Shown: positions 1-6,599, counted from the stretch's first letter. The stretch is DNA of 8,436 nucleotides from Chloroflexota bacterium (GCA_013154225.1 JAADCW010000100.1:1-8436); one strand, 5' to 3'. Translations and numbers: made by a program. Notes: a model not told the origin generated them from the letters alone.

Positions 1-3
1 GCA

Positions 4-9
4 CTCCTC
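4..9 (-). promoter_or_regulatory. Possible ribosome binding site of a gene starting left of the window
   Basis: Read on the minus strand, the left edge contains GAGGAG followed by TGC and then the window ends. This is a good Shine-Dalgarno core about 16 bases after the stop codon of the dynamin-like GTPase. It suggests that a further minus-strand gene starts within a few bases outside the window and is co-transcribed with the GTPase gene. The start codon cannot be seen. Confidence 0.4.
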
Positions 10-24
10 TCTGGGTTGGGGGAA

Positions 25-1746
25 TCACAGGCGATCGATTTGGGCTTTGAGTTGCTCCATTTGTGCGAGCAAAGATTCCAACGTTTCGCGAAGTTCGGAG
101 GCCCGTTTGTATTCTGCACGCACGTAGCGGGCATATGGGGCCAGGGCTTCATAAATTTGGTCGAGATTGGCTTGGATGGTGTCTTCAAATTGTTGGCGCA
201 GGGTGGTGCTCAGCGAGCGGCGGAGTTGGTTGACCTTGCGGTGCATTTCCGCGGTGGCTTGTTTCCGCCGGGCGGGGATGACAAAAAGCCCTAACACAGC
301 CACGAAACTGGCCGCGGCAATGCCGGTGATGTCGGCAGTGAGGGTGGTGGCGATGGCGGTGATCACCGCGCCCAGGCCAATGGCGCCCACTTCCAGGGCC
401 GCGGCCGCGGCAACCGCGGCTTGTGTGCCTTCGGCCAGGGCTTGGGCTTCCTTTTCTTTGTCGTAACTGCTGACCACTTCCTGCGCCCGACGTCCCACGG
501 TTTCTACCAGGCGGTCGCGGTCATACCGGAACCCGCTGGGGGCTTCGAGCATCTGCCCTTTGTATTTCTCTCGGTGCTGGGCTAAATGCTCGTGCACAGC
601 CTGCCACTGCCGCAGGTCAGATTCCACCAGCCAATCAATGAGTTTTTCGACCTTGGCTTCGATTTGTTGGGGCACGTCGCCAATCACCTGGGTTTTGAAT
701 TCCTCTTGAAGGCGTTTCTTATTGAATAGGTCCAGCACGCGCCCCAGGCGGATGGTTTCCTCGAAGTATTCCTGAGCCCGCTGTTCCATTTCCAGCAGGA
801 TGTTGTCAATCTCGGCCATGCGGAGCTCAAAGCCGCGCTGCATGTCGGTCTTGTATTCCTCTAACTGCCGCTCGACCCGGTCAATGACTTCTAAATCGCC
901 TTCCAGCACCTGAATTTCCCGGGTCAGGGCATCCACGTTTTCCTTGGCCAGGCGCATGCCTACGCCCAAGGGGTTGAGCAATTTGAGGCGAATGCGCTCG
1001 GTTTGGTCTAACGTGTCACGGATGTAACTTTCCAGGGCTTCGAAGCGGCTGGCTTCCCACAGGGGGCGCTCGCCTTGCTTGGCGCGCAGGGCCAGTTTCG
1101 CGCTCACAGGGAATACCTCAGGCTCCACGCCCAGCAGAGCACGCGCGTTTTCCTTGACAAAGGCAATCACCTGCTCCAGATCTTCTGCGCTTTCCAGTAG
1201 GTCGGCTTTGTTGATGACCAGCACGATTTTCTTGCCCCAGGCGCGCAGTTTTTCCATGAACGCGCGCTCGCTTTCGCTGAAGGGGCGGTCTGCCGAGGTG
1301 ACAAAGAGCACCAGGTCGGCACGCGGGGCGAATTTTTCGGTGATGAGTTCGTGTTCGCGAATGATGGCATTGGTGCCGGGGGTATCTACGATGCTCAAAT
1401 CGCGCAGCAGATCGACGGGCGCGGTGATTTCCAGCAGGTGGTCGCTTATGGGTTTGTGCGCCAGTTCGGGGCCATAGCGCAAGATGTTGACTTGTGTTGT
1501 GGTAGGGGTAACGCCTTCTTTGAGCACAGGTTCGCCCAGCAGGGCGTTGATGAGCGCACTTTTGCCTGCGTTGAATTCGCCGACCACCACAATGAGGAAG
1601 AAATCGTCAAGTTGCAGGATGGAATCTTCCAAGGTTTGGCGAGCTTCTTCATCTAAGCCTGCTTTGAGCAGGGCTTCTCGCAGTTCGTTCAGCAGTCGGC
1701 GTTCTTCTCGAAGAAGGGTTTCAGGTTTTCGTGTGAGAAAAGGCAT
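25..1746 (-). CDS. Dynamin-like GTPase, membrane associated
   Basis: A 573-residue GTPase of the bacterial dynamin-like family, expected to bind or remodel the cytoplasmic membrane using GTP. All G motifs are visible: P-loop GEFNAGKS at residues 56-63, the G2 threonines near 82-84, DTPG at 121-124, NKAD at 179-182 and SAK at 215-217. Helical, charged, coiled-coil-like segments follow at about 268-330. A strongly hydrophobic stretch of two segments at about 443-490 ends in a Pro-Ala-Arg-Arg boundary and resembles the membrane-inserting paddle of bacterial dynamins. The C-terminus (about 545-573) is again heptad-like. I chose ATG at 1746 rather than the in-frame TTG at 1752, because GAGGGAG lies 7 bases before the ATG but only one base before the TTG. 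It follows polX in the same direction with an 84-base gap. Many bacterial dynamins occur in adjacent pairs; here only one copy is visible. The physiological role is unknown. Confidence 0.9.
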   Translation of the reverse strand: MPFLTRKPETLLREERRLLNELREALLKAGLDEEARQTLEDSILQLDDFFLIVVVGEFNAGKSALINALLGEPVLKEGVTPTTTQVNILRYGPELAHKPISDHLLEITAPVDLLRDLSIVDTPGTNAIIREHELITEKFAPRADLVLFVTSADRPFSESERAFMEKLRAWGKKIVLVINKADLLESAEDLEQVIAFVKENARALLGVEPEVFPVSAKLALRAKQGERPLWEASRFEALESYIRDTLDQTERIRLKLLNPLGVGMRLAKENVDALTREIQVLEGDLEVIDRVERQLEEYKTDMQRGFELRMAEIDNILLEMEQRAQEYFEETIRLGRVLDLFNKKRLQEEFKTQVIGDVPQQIEAKVEKLIDWLVESDLRQWQAVHEHLAQHREKYKGQMLEAPSGFRYDRDRLVETVGRRAQEVVSSYDKEKEAQALAEGTQAAVAAAAALEVGAIGLGAVITAIATTLTADITGIAAASFVAVLGLFVIPARRKQATAEMHRKVNQLRRSLSTTLRQQFEDTIQANLDQIYEALAPYARYVRAEYKRASELRETLESLLAQMEQLKAQIDRL

Positions 1747-1753
1747 GGACAAA

Positions 1754-1760
1754 CTCCCTC
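1754..1760 (-). promoter_or_regulatory. Shine-Dalgarno of the dynamin-like GTPase
   Basis: GAGGGAG on the minus strand lies 7 bases upstream of the ATG at 1746. It decides between this ATG and the TTG two codons upstream, which sits almost on top of the site. Confidence 0.7.
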
Positions 1761-1789
1761 ACTGCTTTCGTTTTTCGTTTGATGCTTTC

Positions 1790-1795
1790 ATTATA
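1790..1795 (-). promoter_or_regulatory. Candidate -10 box for the dynamin-like gene
   Basis: A perfect TATAAT on the minus strand lies 43 bases upstream of the GTPase start, inside the 84-base gap after polX. No good -35 hexamer is found at 16-19 bases; the nearest TTG-like bases are around 1810-1819. The box overlaps a 6-base inverted repeat (TCGTTT at 1775-1780 and AAACGA at 1795-1800), which might be an operator or chance. I see no polX terminator with a stem and T-tract in the gap, so read-through from polX is also possible. Confidence 0.45.
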
Positions 1796-1830
1796 AACGA
1801 TAAATGTATGAACAACGAATGTAGAACGGG

Positions 1831-3540
1831 TTAATGATTTTTGGTAGATTTTTGTTTCAACCAGGCTAACAGCCTTTTGGGCTCCCGCGTGTTGATGACA
1901 TGGTCTGCGGTAGCCCACCCGCGGCGGGCGGTGAGCACGCCATAGAAGCGGTTGTCGAAGTCTGTGGGGGTATGGGCGTCGGTGTTGATGGCTAAAGGAA
2001 TGCCGCGGTCAATGGCCTGGCGGACGTGCTCGTCGTCCAGGTCCAGCCTGCGGGGATGTGCGTTGATTTCCAGGGCAACGCCAGATGCTGCGGCCGCGGT
2101 GAGCACGGCTTCCCAATCCAGATCTGCGCCCGCACGATGGGGAAGCAAGCGGCCAGAAGGGTGCCCGATGATGTGCACAAAGGGATTGCGGATGGCTCTG
2201 AGCAGGCGTTCGGTAATGCGTTCTCGGGGTTGGCGGAGAGAGGTGTGAAGGGAGGCGACGACCACATCCAACTCGGCCAGGACATCATCGGGGTAGTCCA
2301 GGCTGCCGTCGGCTAAAATTTCCACTTCCGCGCCTTGGAGCAGCAAAATTTGATTGCCCAAGGCGGCTTGCACCGCGCGGATTTCTTCCTTCTGGGCGCG
2401 CAGGCGCTCGGGCGTCAGGCCGTGGGCTACGCCCAGGCTTTGGGAATGGTCGGTAATGGCCAGGACGCGCAGCCCGCGCGCGAGCGCGGCTTCGGCCATT
2501 TCCCGAATGCTCGCTCGGCCGTCGCTCCAGGTGGAATGGCTGTGAAGTTCGGCCTGGATGGCGTTGGCCGTGATCAGGTTGGGCAGGCGTTTGGTTTGGG
2601 CGGCTTCGATTTCGCCCTGGCCTTCGCGCAGTTCTGGCGGGATCCAGGGTAGCCCCAGGGCCGCGTAATAGGCGGTTTCGGTGGGGAAGGGCGCTTCGGG
2701 ATTGTGCCCTTGGGCAGTTGCCAGGTCGCGCAGGGCGTTGAGATGCGTTTTACTGCCGGTGCTGAAGACCCATGCGGTGCCCCATCTGGCGGGTTGGGCG
2801 GCGATCAGGTGGATGGGCAAGCCTTCGGGTGGCTGGATTTCGGCTTCGGCATAGTCGGGATGCACGACGATTTCGGCCTCGGCGTGCAGGGCATTCAGCG
2901 CGGCTTGCAGGGCTTCGGTGGGAGATGCCGCGGCCAGCAGGAGCTCTAAATCGTGCACCATGGCCTTGCCGCGGCGCACGCTGCCGGCCATCTCGGCCTG
3001 GGCGATTTCCGGCAGAGCACGGAGGATTTCCAGCAAATGCAGGGCTGTGGGGTAAGCCTGCCCCAGCAGGAAACCTTGGGGGCGGGCGCGGTGGGCGTGG
3101 ATGGCTTCCAGGATGCGGGCTTCGCTTTTGGGGCCAAAGCCCGAGAGGGCGCGCAGGCGCCCTTCCTGAGCTGCTTTTTCCAGGGCGTCCAGGTTGGTGA
3201 TGCCCAATTCCTGCCAGAGCCGGCGCACCTTTTTGGGCCCCAGGCCCGGCAGTTGGGTAAGTTCTATGAGCGAGGGCGGTACTTCCGCTTCCAGGCGTTC
3301 CAAAAAGGTTAGGTGGCCGGTGCGGAGGTATTCGTCAATCTTCTTCGCGATCGCGTCGCCCACGCCGGGAATCTCGGTCAGGCGCTGTTCTTCCCACAGC
3401 ACCGTGGCGGGCACGTCCAGTTCGGTCAGGGCTTCTGCCGCTCGGCGATAGGCCCGAATTTTGTAGGGGTTTTCACCTTTCAGTTCCAGCAACAAGGCGA
3501 TGCGTTTGAATAACGCGGCCAGGGTTTGATTATCGGGCAT
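1831..3540 (-). CDS. polX: Bacterial family X DNA polymerase with PHP nuclease domain (PolX), polymerase site degenerate
   Basis: A 569-residue protein of usual bacterial PolX length, a family acting in base-excision and gap repair. The N-terminal 8-kDa-like region has helix-hairpin-helix motifs at about 57-64 (IPGVGDAI), 97-104 (LPGLGPKK) and 132-138. The palm follows: GSVRRGK at 186-192 and TGSK at 261-264. The PHP domain (about 330-560) has the metal-binding set intact: HSH at 333-335, SDG 339-341, TDH 363-365, E405, H432, H460 and DAH 521-523. In the palm, the usual Asp-x-Asp is D197-L-E199 and the expected third Asp is H244. The LNEYG segment after TGSK is missing and the thumb is about 14 residues shorter than typical. 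This suggests weak or no polymerase activity but a working 3'-end nuclease or phosphatase (inference). I chose ATG 3540, which has GAGGA 5 bases upstream. An open frame continues upstream into the divergent gene but has no ribosome binding site and unrelated composition. Confidence 0.93.
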   Translation of the reverse strand: MPDNQTLAALFKRIALLLELKGENPYKIRAYRRAAEALTELDVPATVLWEEQRLTEIPGVGDAIAKKIDEYLRTGHLTFLERLEAEVPPSLIELTQLPGLGPKKVRRLWQELGITNLDALEKAAQEGRLRALSGFGPKSEARILEAIHAHRARPQGFLLGQAYPTALHLLEILRALPEIAQAEMAGSVRRGKAMVHDLELLLAAASPTEALQAALNALHAEAEIVVHPDYAEAEIQPPEGLPIHLIAAQPARWGTAWVFSTGSKTHLNALRDLATAQGHNPEAPFPTETAYYAALGLPWIPPELREGQGEIEAAQTKRLPNLITANAIQAELHSHSTWSDGRASIREMAEAALARGLRVLAITDHSQSLGVAHGLTPERLRAQKEEIRAVQAALGNQILLLQGAEVEILADGSLDYPDDVLAELDVVVASLHTSLRQPRERITERLLRAIRNPFVHIIGHPSGRLLPHRAGADLDWEAVLTAAAASGVALEINAHPRRLDLDDEHVRQAIDRGIPLAINTDAHTPTDFDNRFYGVLTARRGWATADHVINTREPKRLLAWLKQKSTKNH

Positions 3541-3592
3541 GGGTTTCCTCGTTAGAAGCATGGAAACAATGGTGGAAATTATGCGGATAGTT

Positions 3593-3598
3593 ATTGTA
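3593..3598 (-). promoter_or_regulatory. Weak candidate -10 box for polX
   Basis: TACAAT on the minus strand lies 52 bases upstream of the polX ATG. It matches the -10 consensus at five of six bases, but no recognisable -35 element sits at the usual spacing. This is the best candidate in the divergent region; a second, poorer one (CATAAT) lies at 3578-3583. Confidence 0.3.
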
Positions 3599-3750
3599 CC
3601 CTGATTTGCCTTTGGGAGTGAGGGGCTTGCCTGGGGCGCGTTGGAGGCGTGGGCTTGATACTCGCTTATAGGAAGCCGCGATTGTAGATGCGTGAGGGCA
3701 ACTGTTAAGGTGCTGCATTGATTTTTAAGAATTTTGCCTATCGCGAAAGG

Positions 3751-3767
3751 GCGCAATTTTTGCGCAA
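3751..3767. promoter_or_regulatory. Inverted repeat just upstream of the ClC -10 box, possible operator
   Basis: GCGCAA, three T bases and TTGCGC form a 6-3-6 inverted repeat at 3751-3765. It overlaps the 8-base palindrome TTGCGCAA at 3760-3767. It occupies the -35/spacer area of the candidate ClC promoter, where a repressor or activator would act. No regulator gene is in the window, so this remains a pattern without a known partner. Confidence 0.35.
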
Positions 3768-3772
3768 TGTTG

Positions 3773-3778
3773 TATAAT
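3773..3778 (+). promoter_or_regulatory. Candidate -10 box for the ClC gene
   Basis: A perfect TATAAT lies 48 bases before the ClC start codon and would give a leader of roughly 40 bases. The position expected for the -35 hexamer (3750-3755, GGCGCA) does not match the consensus, which would fit a promoter needing an activator, or the inverted repeat just upstream. Confidence 0.5.
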
Positions 3779-3813
3779 GGGAAAGGTTTTGCGCTTGTTG
3801 TACCTTGTTTTTT

Positions 3814-3818
3814 GGGAG
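3814..3818 (+). promoter_or_regulatory. Shine-Dalgarno deciding the ClC TTG start
   Basis: GGGAG lies 7 bases upstream of TTG 3826. Another in-frame TTG at 3805 precedes this site and has no comparable sequence before it. The site therefore favours 3826. Confidence 0.6.
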
Positions 3819-3825
3819 TGCCGCC

Positions 3826-5943
3826 TTGTCTGTCTCGCTTACGTTCCACCAACGCTGGGAGCATTTTCTCGACCGAATCCACGCTTCGGGCATGACCAGT
3901 TTGCTGCTCATTGCAGCGGTCATTGGTGCGGGCACGGCTGTGGGGGCTGTATTTTTCATTGAACTTATTGCCTGGGTCGAGCGGGTGCTTTACTATCATT
4001 TGCCCAAATTATGGCCAGAGTTGGGGCGCGGGTGGTATATCGTTGCGCCGGTCATTGGCAGTTTGATTGCAGGCCCGATTATTGCCTTTTTCTCGCCCGA
4101 GGCCAAAGGGCATGGCGTGCCTGAGGTGATGGAAGCCATTGCCCTGCGGGGCGCACGCATTCGCCCGCGAGTGGTGGTAGCCAAAGTTGCCGCATCGGCC
4201 GCGTGCATTGGGTCCGGGGGGTCAGCCGGCCGTGAAGGTCCGATTGTGCAGGTGGGGGCGGCGTTGGGTTCGACCATTGCCCAGTGGCTGAAGTTTTCCG
4301 AAAGCCGTACCCGCAACCTGGTAGCCGCGGGCGCGGCTGCGGGCATTGCCGCAACGTTCAACGCGCCCATTGCTGGCGTGCTTTTCGCGTTGGAAGTCAT
4401 CTTGGGGGAACTCGCCTTGCGCGATTTGAGCAGTGTGGTGTTGTCCGCAGTGACGGCCAGCACTATTTCTTGCGCTATGTTGGGCGACCGCCCGGCTTTT
4501 GGTATCCCCTTTTATGCCACCCGCAGCCCATGGGAGATTGTAATTTACTTGGGGCTCGGTGTTGTGGGCGCGGTGGTGGGGGTGATGTTCATTCGGGTGC
4601 TTTACTTTACCGAAGATTTGTTTGACAATTGGGATTTCCCCGCATGGCTCAAACCCGCGGCTGGCGCGCTGCTTTTGGGCATCATGGGGTTTGTGTATCC
4701 GCAGGTGTTGGGCTTAGGTTTTGTGCCTGAGGATGAACTTCGCCTGGGCGTGCCCATTCATCAAGGACTGCCCCATGTGTTTGGTTCGGGTTTCCCGGTG
4801 ATTGAAGATGCCCTGCTGGGCAATCTATCTTTGACGCTGATGGTGGTGTTGGTTTTGCTCAAACTGGTGGCCACGTCGCTCACTTTGGGCGCGGGCAACT
4901 CGGGCGGCGTGTTTGCCCCCGCGCTGTTTATGGGCGCGATGGCTGGCGGCACGTTTGGCTGGGTCGCCCAAAAATTATTCCCCTCGGTGGTGGCTGGGCC
5001 TGGGTCTTATGCCACCGTGGGAATGGCTGCTGTTTTTGCCGCCGCGGCCCGCGCGCCGCTTACGGCCATCATGATTGTGTTTGAGCTCACCGACGATTAC
5101 CGCATTCTGTTGCCGCTGATGGCCGCGGTAGTGGTCGCGGTGGTGATTGCCGAAAAGATGGAACCGGAATCCATCTACACCCTCAAACTGGTGCGGCGGG
5201 GTATTCGGCTGTTCCGTGGGCGGGATATGGACGTCTTGGCTTCGGTGTATGTGGCCGAGGTGATGGATCCCAATCCGGTGACGGTTTCGCCCGACGTGCC
5301 CGCCAACAGCCTGGGTGGCCTGTTTTTGCAAACCAACAGCCACGCTTTCCCTGTGGTGGATGAGGAAGGCCGCCTGTGGGGCATTGTATCCCTGGCCGAC
5401 TACCGCCGCGCAATTGGCAACAAACCCAGTGCGGATCCAGGCCTCAAAGTGCGGGATATTGCAGTGCGCTCGGTGATTGTGGCCTATCCTGACGAAACCT
5501 TGCGGGATGTAGCCCAGAAGATGGCGCCCAGGGACATTTCGCGCCTGCCCGTGGTGGACCGCAAGAACCCGCACAAACTTTTAGGCGTCATTCGGCGCAA
5601 CGACATCGTCCATGCTTACGAACTCGGCATGGTGCGCCGTGGCTTTGCCTTGGGAGAACTCCCCGGCGCGCCGCCGGGTACAGCCACGGCTCGGTTTGTG
5701 CTGGCCGCGGATTCGCCCCTGGTGGGACGAAGTTTGGCCCAGGTGCATCTGCCCGAAGATTTTCTCATCATTCACATTGACCGCGACGGCCAAACCCTCT
5801 TGCCCCACGGCGATACCGTGCTTCAGGCTGGCGACACCATTACCATCCTGGCCCGCAAAGGGAATGCCGACGAACTGGCGCATTTTTGGCAGAAAATCAA
5901 CACTCCGAAAAAAGACGACAAGCCTTCAGAAGATGCGGCCTAA
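3826..5943 (+). CDS. ClC-family chloride channel/transporter with CBS pair and TrkA-C domain
   Basis: A 705-residue integral membrane protein of the ClC family, moving chloride or a similar anion across the cytoplasmic membrane. The membrane domain is about residues 25-455. Selectivity motifs are visible: GHGVPE at 95-100 (His at the position of the E. coli ClC serine), GREGP at 135-139 with the gating glutamate E137, GNSGGVFAP at 357-365 and the pore tyrosine candidate Y451. The inner proton glutamate of exchangers aligns with V191, next to E190. Two CBS domains follow at about 470-530 and 543-605 (adenine nucleotide sensing in relatives). A TrkA-C (RCK-C) domain at about 620-692 has the typical SPLVGRSL start and a GDTITILAR end. 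The start is TTG 3826, chosen by its Shine-Dalgarno site; TTG 3805 is less likely, and M23 lies too close to the first helix. It is transcribed alone, divergent from polX, and ends before a strong terminator. Confidence 0.93.
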   Translation: MSVSLTFHQRWEHFLDRIHASGMTSLLLIAAVIGAGTAVGAVFFIELIAWVERVLYYHLPKLWPELGRGWYIVAPVIGSLIAGPIIAFFSPEAKGHGVPEVMEAIALRGARIRPRVVVAKVAASAACIGSGGSAGREGPIVQVGAALGSTIAQWLKFSESRTRNLVAAGAAAGIAATFNAPIAGVLFALEVILGELALRDLSSVVLSAVTASTISCAMLGDRPAFGIPFYATRSPWEIVIYLGLGVVGAVVGVMFIRVLYFTEDLFDNWDFPAWLKPAAGALLLGIMGFVYPQVLGLGFVPEDELRLGVPIHQGLPHVFGSGFPVIEDALLGNLSLTLMVVLVLLKLVATSLTLGAGNSGGVFAPALFMGAMAGGTFGWVAQKLFPSVVAGPGSYATVGMAAVFAAAARAPLTAIMIVFELTDDYRILLPLMAAVVVAVVIAEKMEPESIYTLKLVRRGIRLFRGRDMDVLASVYVAEVMDPNPVTVSPDVPANSLGGLFLQTNSHAFPVVDEEGRLWGIVSLADYRRAIGNKPSADPGLKVRDIAVRSVIVAYPDETLRDVAQKMAPRDISRLPVVDRKNPHKLLGVIRRNDIVHAYELGMVRRGFALGELPGAPPGTATARFVLAADSPLVGRSLAQVHLPEDFLIIHIDRDGQTLLPHGDTVLQAGDTITILARKGNADELAHFWQKINTPKKDDKPSEDAA

Positions 5944-5977
5944 ACGCCAGCGGCATCTCATTCATGGCTGTGTTTCC

Positions 5978-6011
5978 CCGCCCTGGACAGTGCTCCAGGG
6001 CGGTTGTCTTT
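5978..6011 (+). terminator. Rho-independent terminator of the ClC gene
   Basis: A perfect 10-base-pair stem (CCGCCCTGGA at 5978-5987 with TCCAGGGCGG at 5994-6003), a 6-base loop and a T-rich tail TTGTCTTT. It lies 35 bases after the ClC stop codon. Confidence 0.88.
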
Positions 6012-6039
6012 CCTCGCCCTACAAATTCACCAAATGATA

Positions 6040-6045
6040 TAGAAT
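6040..6045 (+). promoter_or_regulatory. Candidate -10 box for the thioesterase gene
   Basis: TAGAAT within the A/T-rich run TATAGAATAAAA, between the ClC terminator and the thioesterase start. It matches the consensus at five of six bases. No -35 match is seen at 16-18 bases upstream, so activity is uncertain, but the gene needs a promoter here because the terminator precedes it. Confidence 0.4.
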
Positions 6046-6051
6046 AAAACA

Positions 6052-6066
6052 TGCGTTGCAAACGCA
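6052..6066. repeat. Inverted repeat at the expected 5' end of the thioesterase mRNA
   Basis: TGCGTT, spacer GCA and AACGCA form a perfect 6-3-6 inverted repeat right after the candidate -10 box. It could be an operator overlapping the transcription start, or a small stem at the 5' end of the mRNA. It ends 13 bases before the Shine-Dalgarno sequence. Confidence 0.4.
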
Positions 6067-6088
6067 ATTCCGAACTTGCGAGGGAAGC

Positions 6089-6586
6089 ATGACAACACCA
6101 TCGCCCTATATTCAGGATTACTATCCCGATGATTTGGCCTGGTGTTACGGCTGTGGCCGTTATAACCAGGAGGGGCATCATTTCAAGACCGCGTGGGATG
6201 GCGACGAAACCGTCACGCGTTACACACCAGAACCCCACCACATGGCCATCCCTGGGTATGTGTATGGCGGCTTGCTGGCCTCGCTCATTGATTGCCACAG
6301 CACCGGAAGCGCCGCGCTCGCGGCCTACCGGGCTGAGGGGCACGAACCTGGCGACGACGCTCCAGTGCCCCGTTTTGTGACCGCGGCCCTCAAGGTCAAT
6401 TATCTCAAGCCCACCCCTTTGGGCGTGCCGTTAGAAGCCAGAGGCCGCATCAAAGAACTCAAGCCCCGCAAAGTGGTGGTCGAAACCACGGTGTACGCCA
6501 ACGGCGAGGCTTGTGTGACCGGCGAAGCCGTGTTAGTGAAGATGCCGGAATATATGCTTCCGAAAGACCTTCCCACACCGCCCTGA
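6089..6586 (+). CDS. Hotdog-fold thioesterase, PaaI/4HBT-like
   Basis: A 165-residue cytoplasmic protein of the acyl-CoA thioesterase hotdog superfamily, predicted to hydrolyse an acyl-CoA or related thioester. The N-terminus carries CYGCG at 19-23, matching the CFGCG-type start common in PaaI-like thioesterases. The central helix motif is YGGLLASLIDCHSTG (residues 59-73), where the usual His-Gly-Gly is Tyr-Gly-Gly and the likely catalytic acid is D68. VNYLKPTPLG at 103-112 is the typical beta-strand after the helix. Start ATG 6089 follows GAGGGA closely; an in-frame TTG at 6056 lies inside an inverted repeat and lacks a ribosome binding site. The next gene encodes an acyl-CoA dehydrogenase, which suggests a shared role in acyl-CoA metabolism, but the two are separated by a terminator. 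The substrate cannot be read from the sequence. Confidence 0.87.
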   Translation: MTTPSPYIQDYYPDDLAWCYGCGRYNQEGHHFKTAWDGDETVTRYTPEPHHMAIPGYVYGGLLASLIDCHSTGSAALAAYRAEGHEPGDDAPVPRFVTAALKVNYLKPTPLGVPLEARGRIKELKPRKVVVETTVYANGEACVTGEAVLVKMPEYMLPKDLPTPP

Positions 6587-6599
6587 TGGTCATTCATTC

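Noticed and set aside
1767..1800. Direct TTTCGTTT-like repeats and the TCGTTT/AAACGA inverted repeat after polX as a terminator
   Set aside because: The stem is only 6 A/T-rich base pairs with a 14-base loop, too weak for a terminator; chance or an operator is more likely.
3541..3825. Possible tRNA or small RNA in the divergent polX-ClC intergenic region
   Set aside because: No cloverleaf, T-loop-like sequence or terminator-bounded transcript is visible; only promoter-like signals are seen.
3541..3999. Open frame extending polX upstream by about 150 codons into the ClC coding region
   Set aside because: It has no ribosome binding site, does not resemble the PolX N-terminus, and lies antisense to the ClC gene. 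The ATG at 3540 has a proper Shine-Dalgarno and gives the normal PolX length.
4975..5574. 199-codon open frame on the minus strand opposite the ClC gene
   Set aside because: His- and Arg-rich shadow without motifs or ribosome binding site; the plus strand holds the well-supported CBS region.
6546..6562. Small hairpin CGGAA-TATATGC-TTCCG near the end of the thioesterase gene as a promoter or regulatory element
   Set aside because: It lies within codons, is only 5 base pairs, and has no -35 partner for TATATG.
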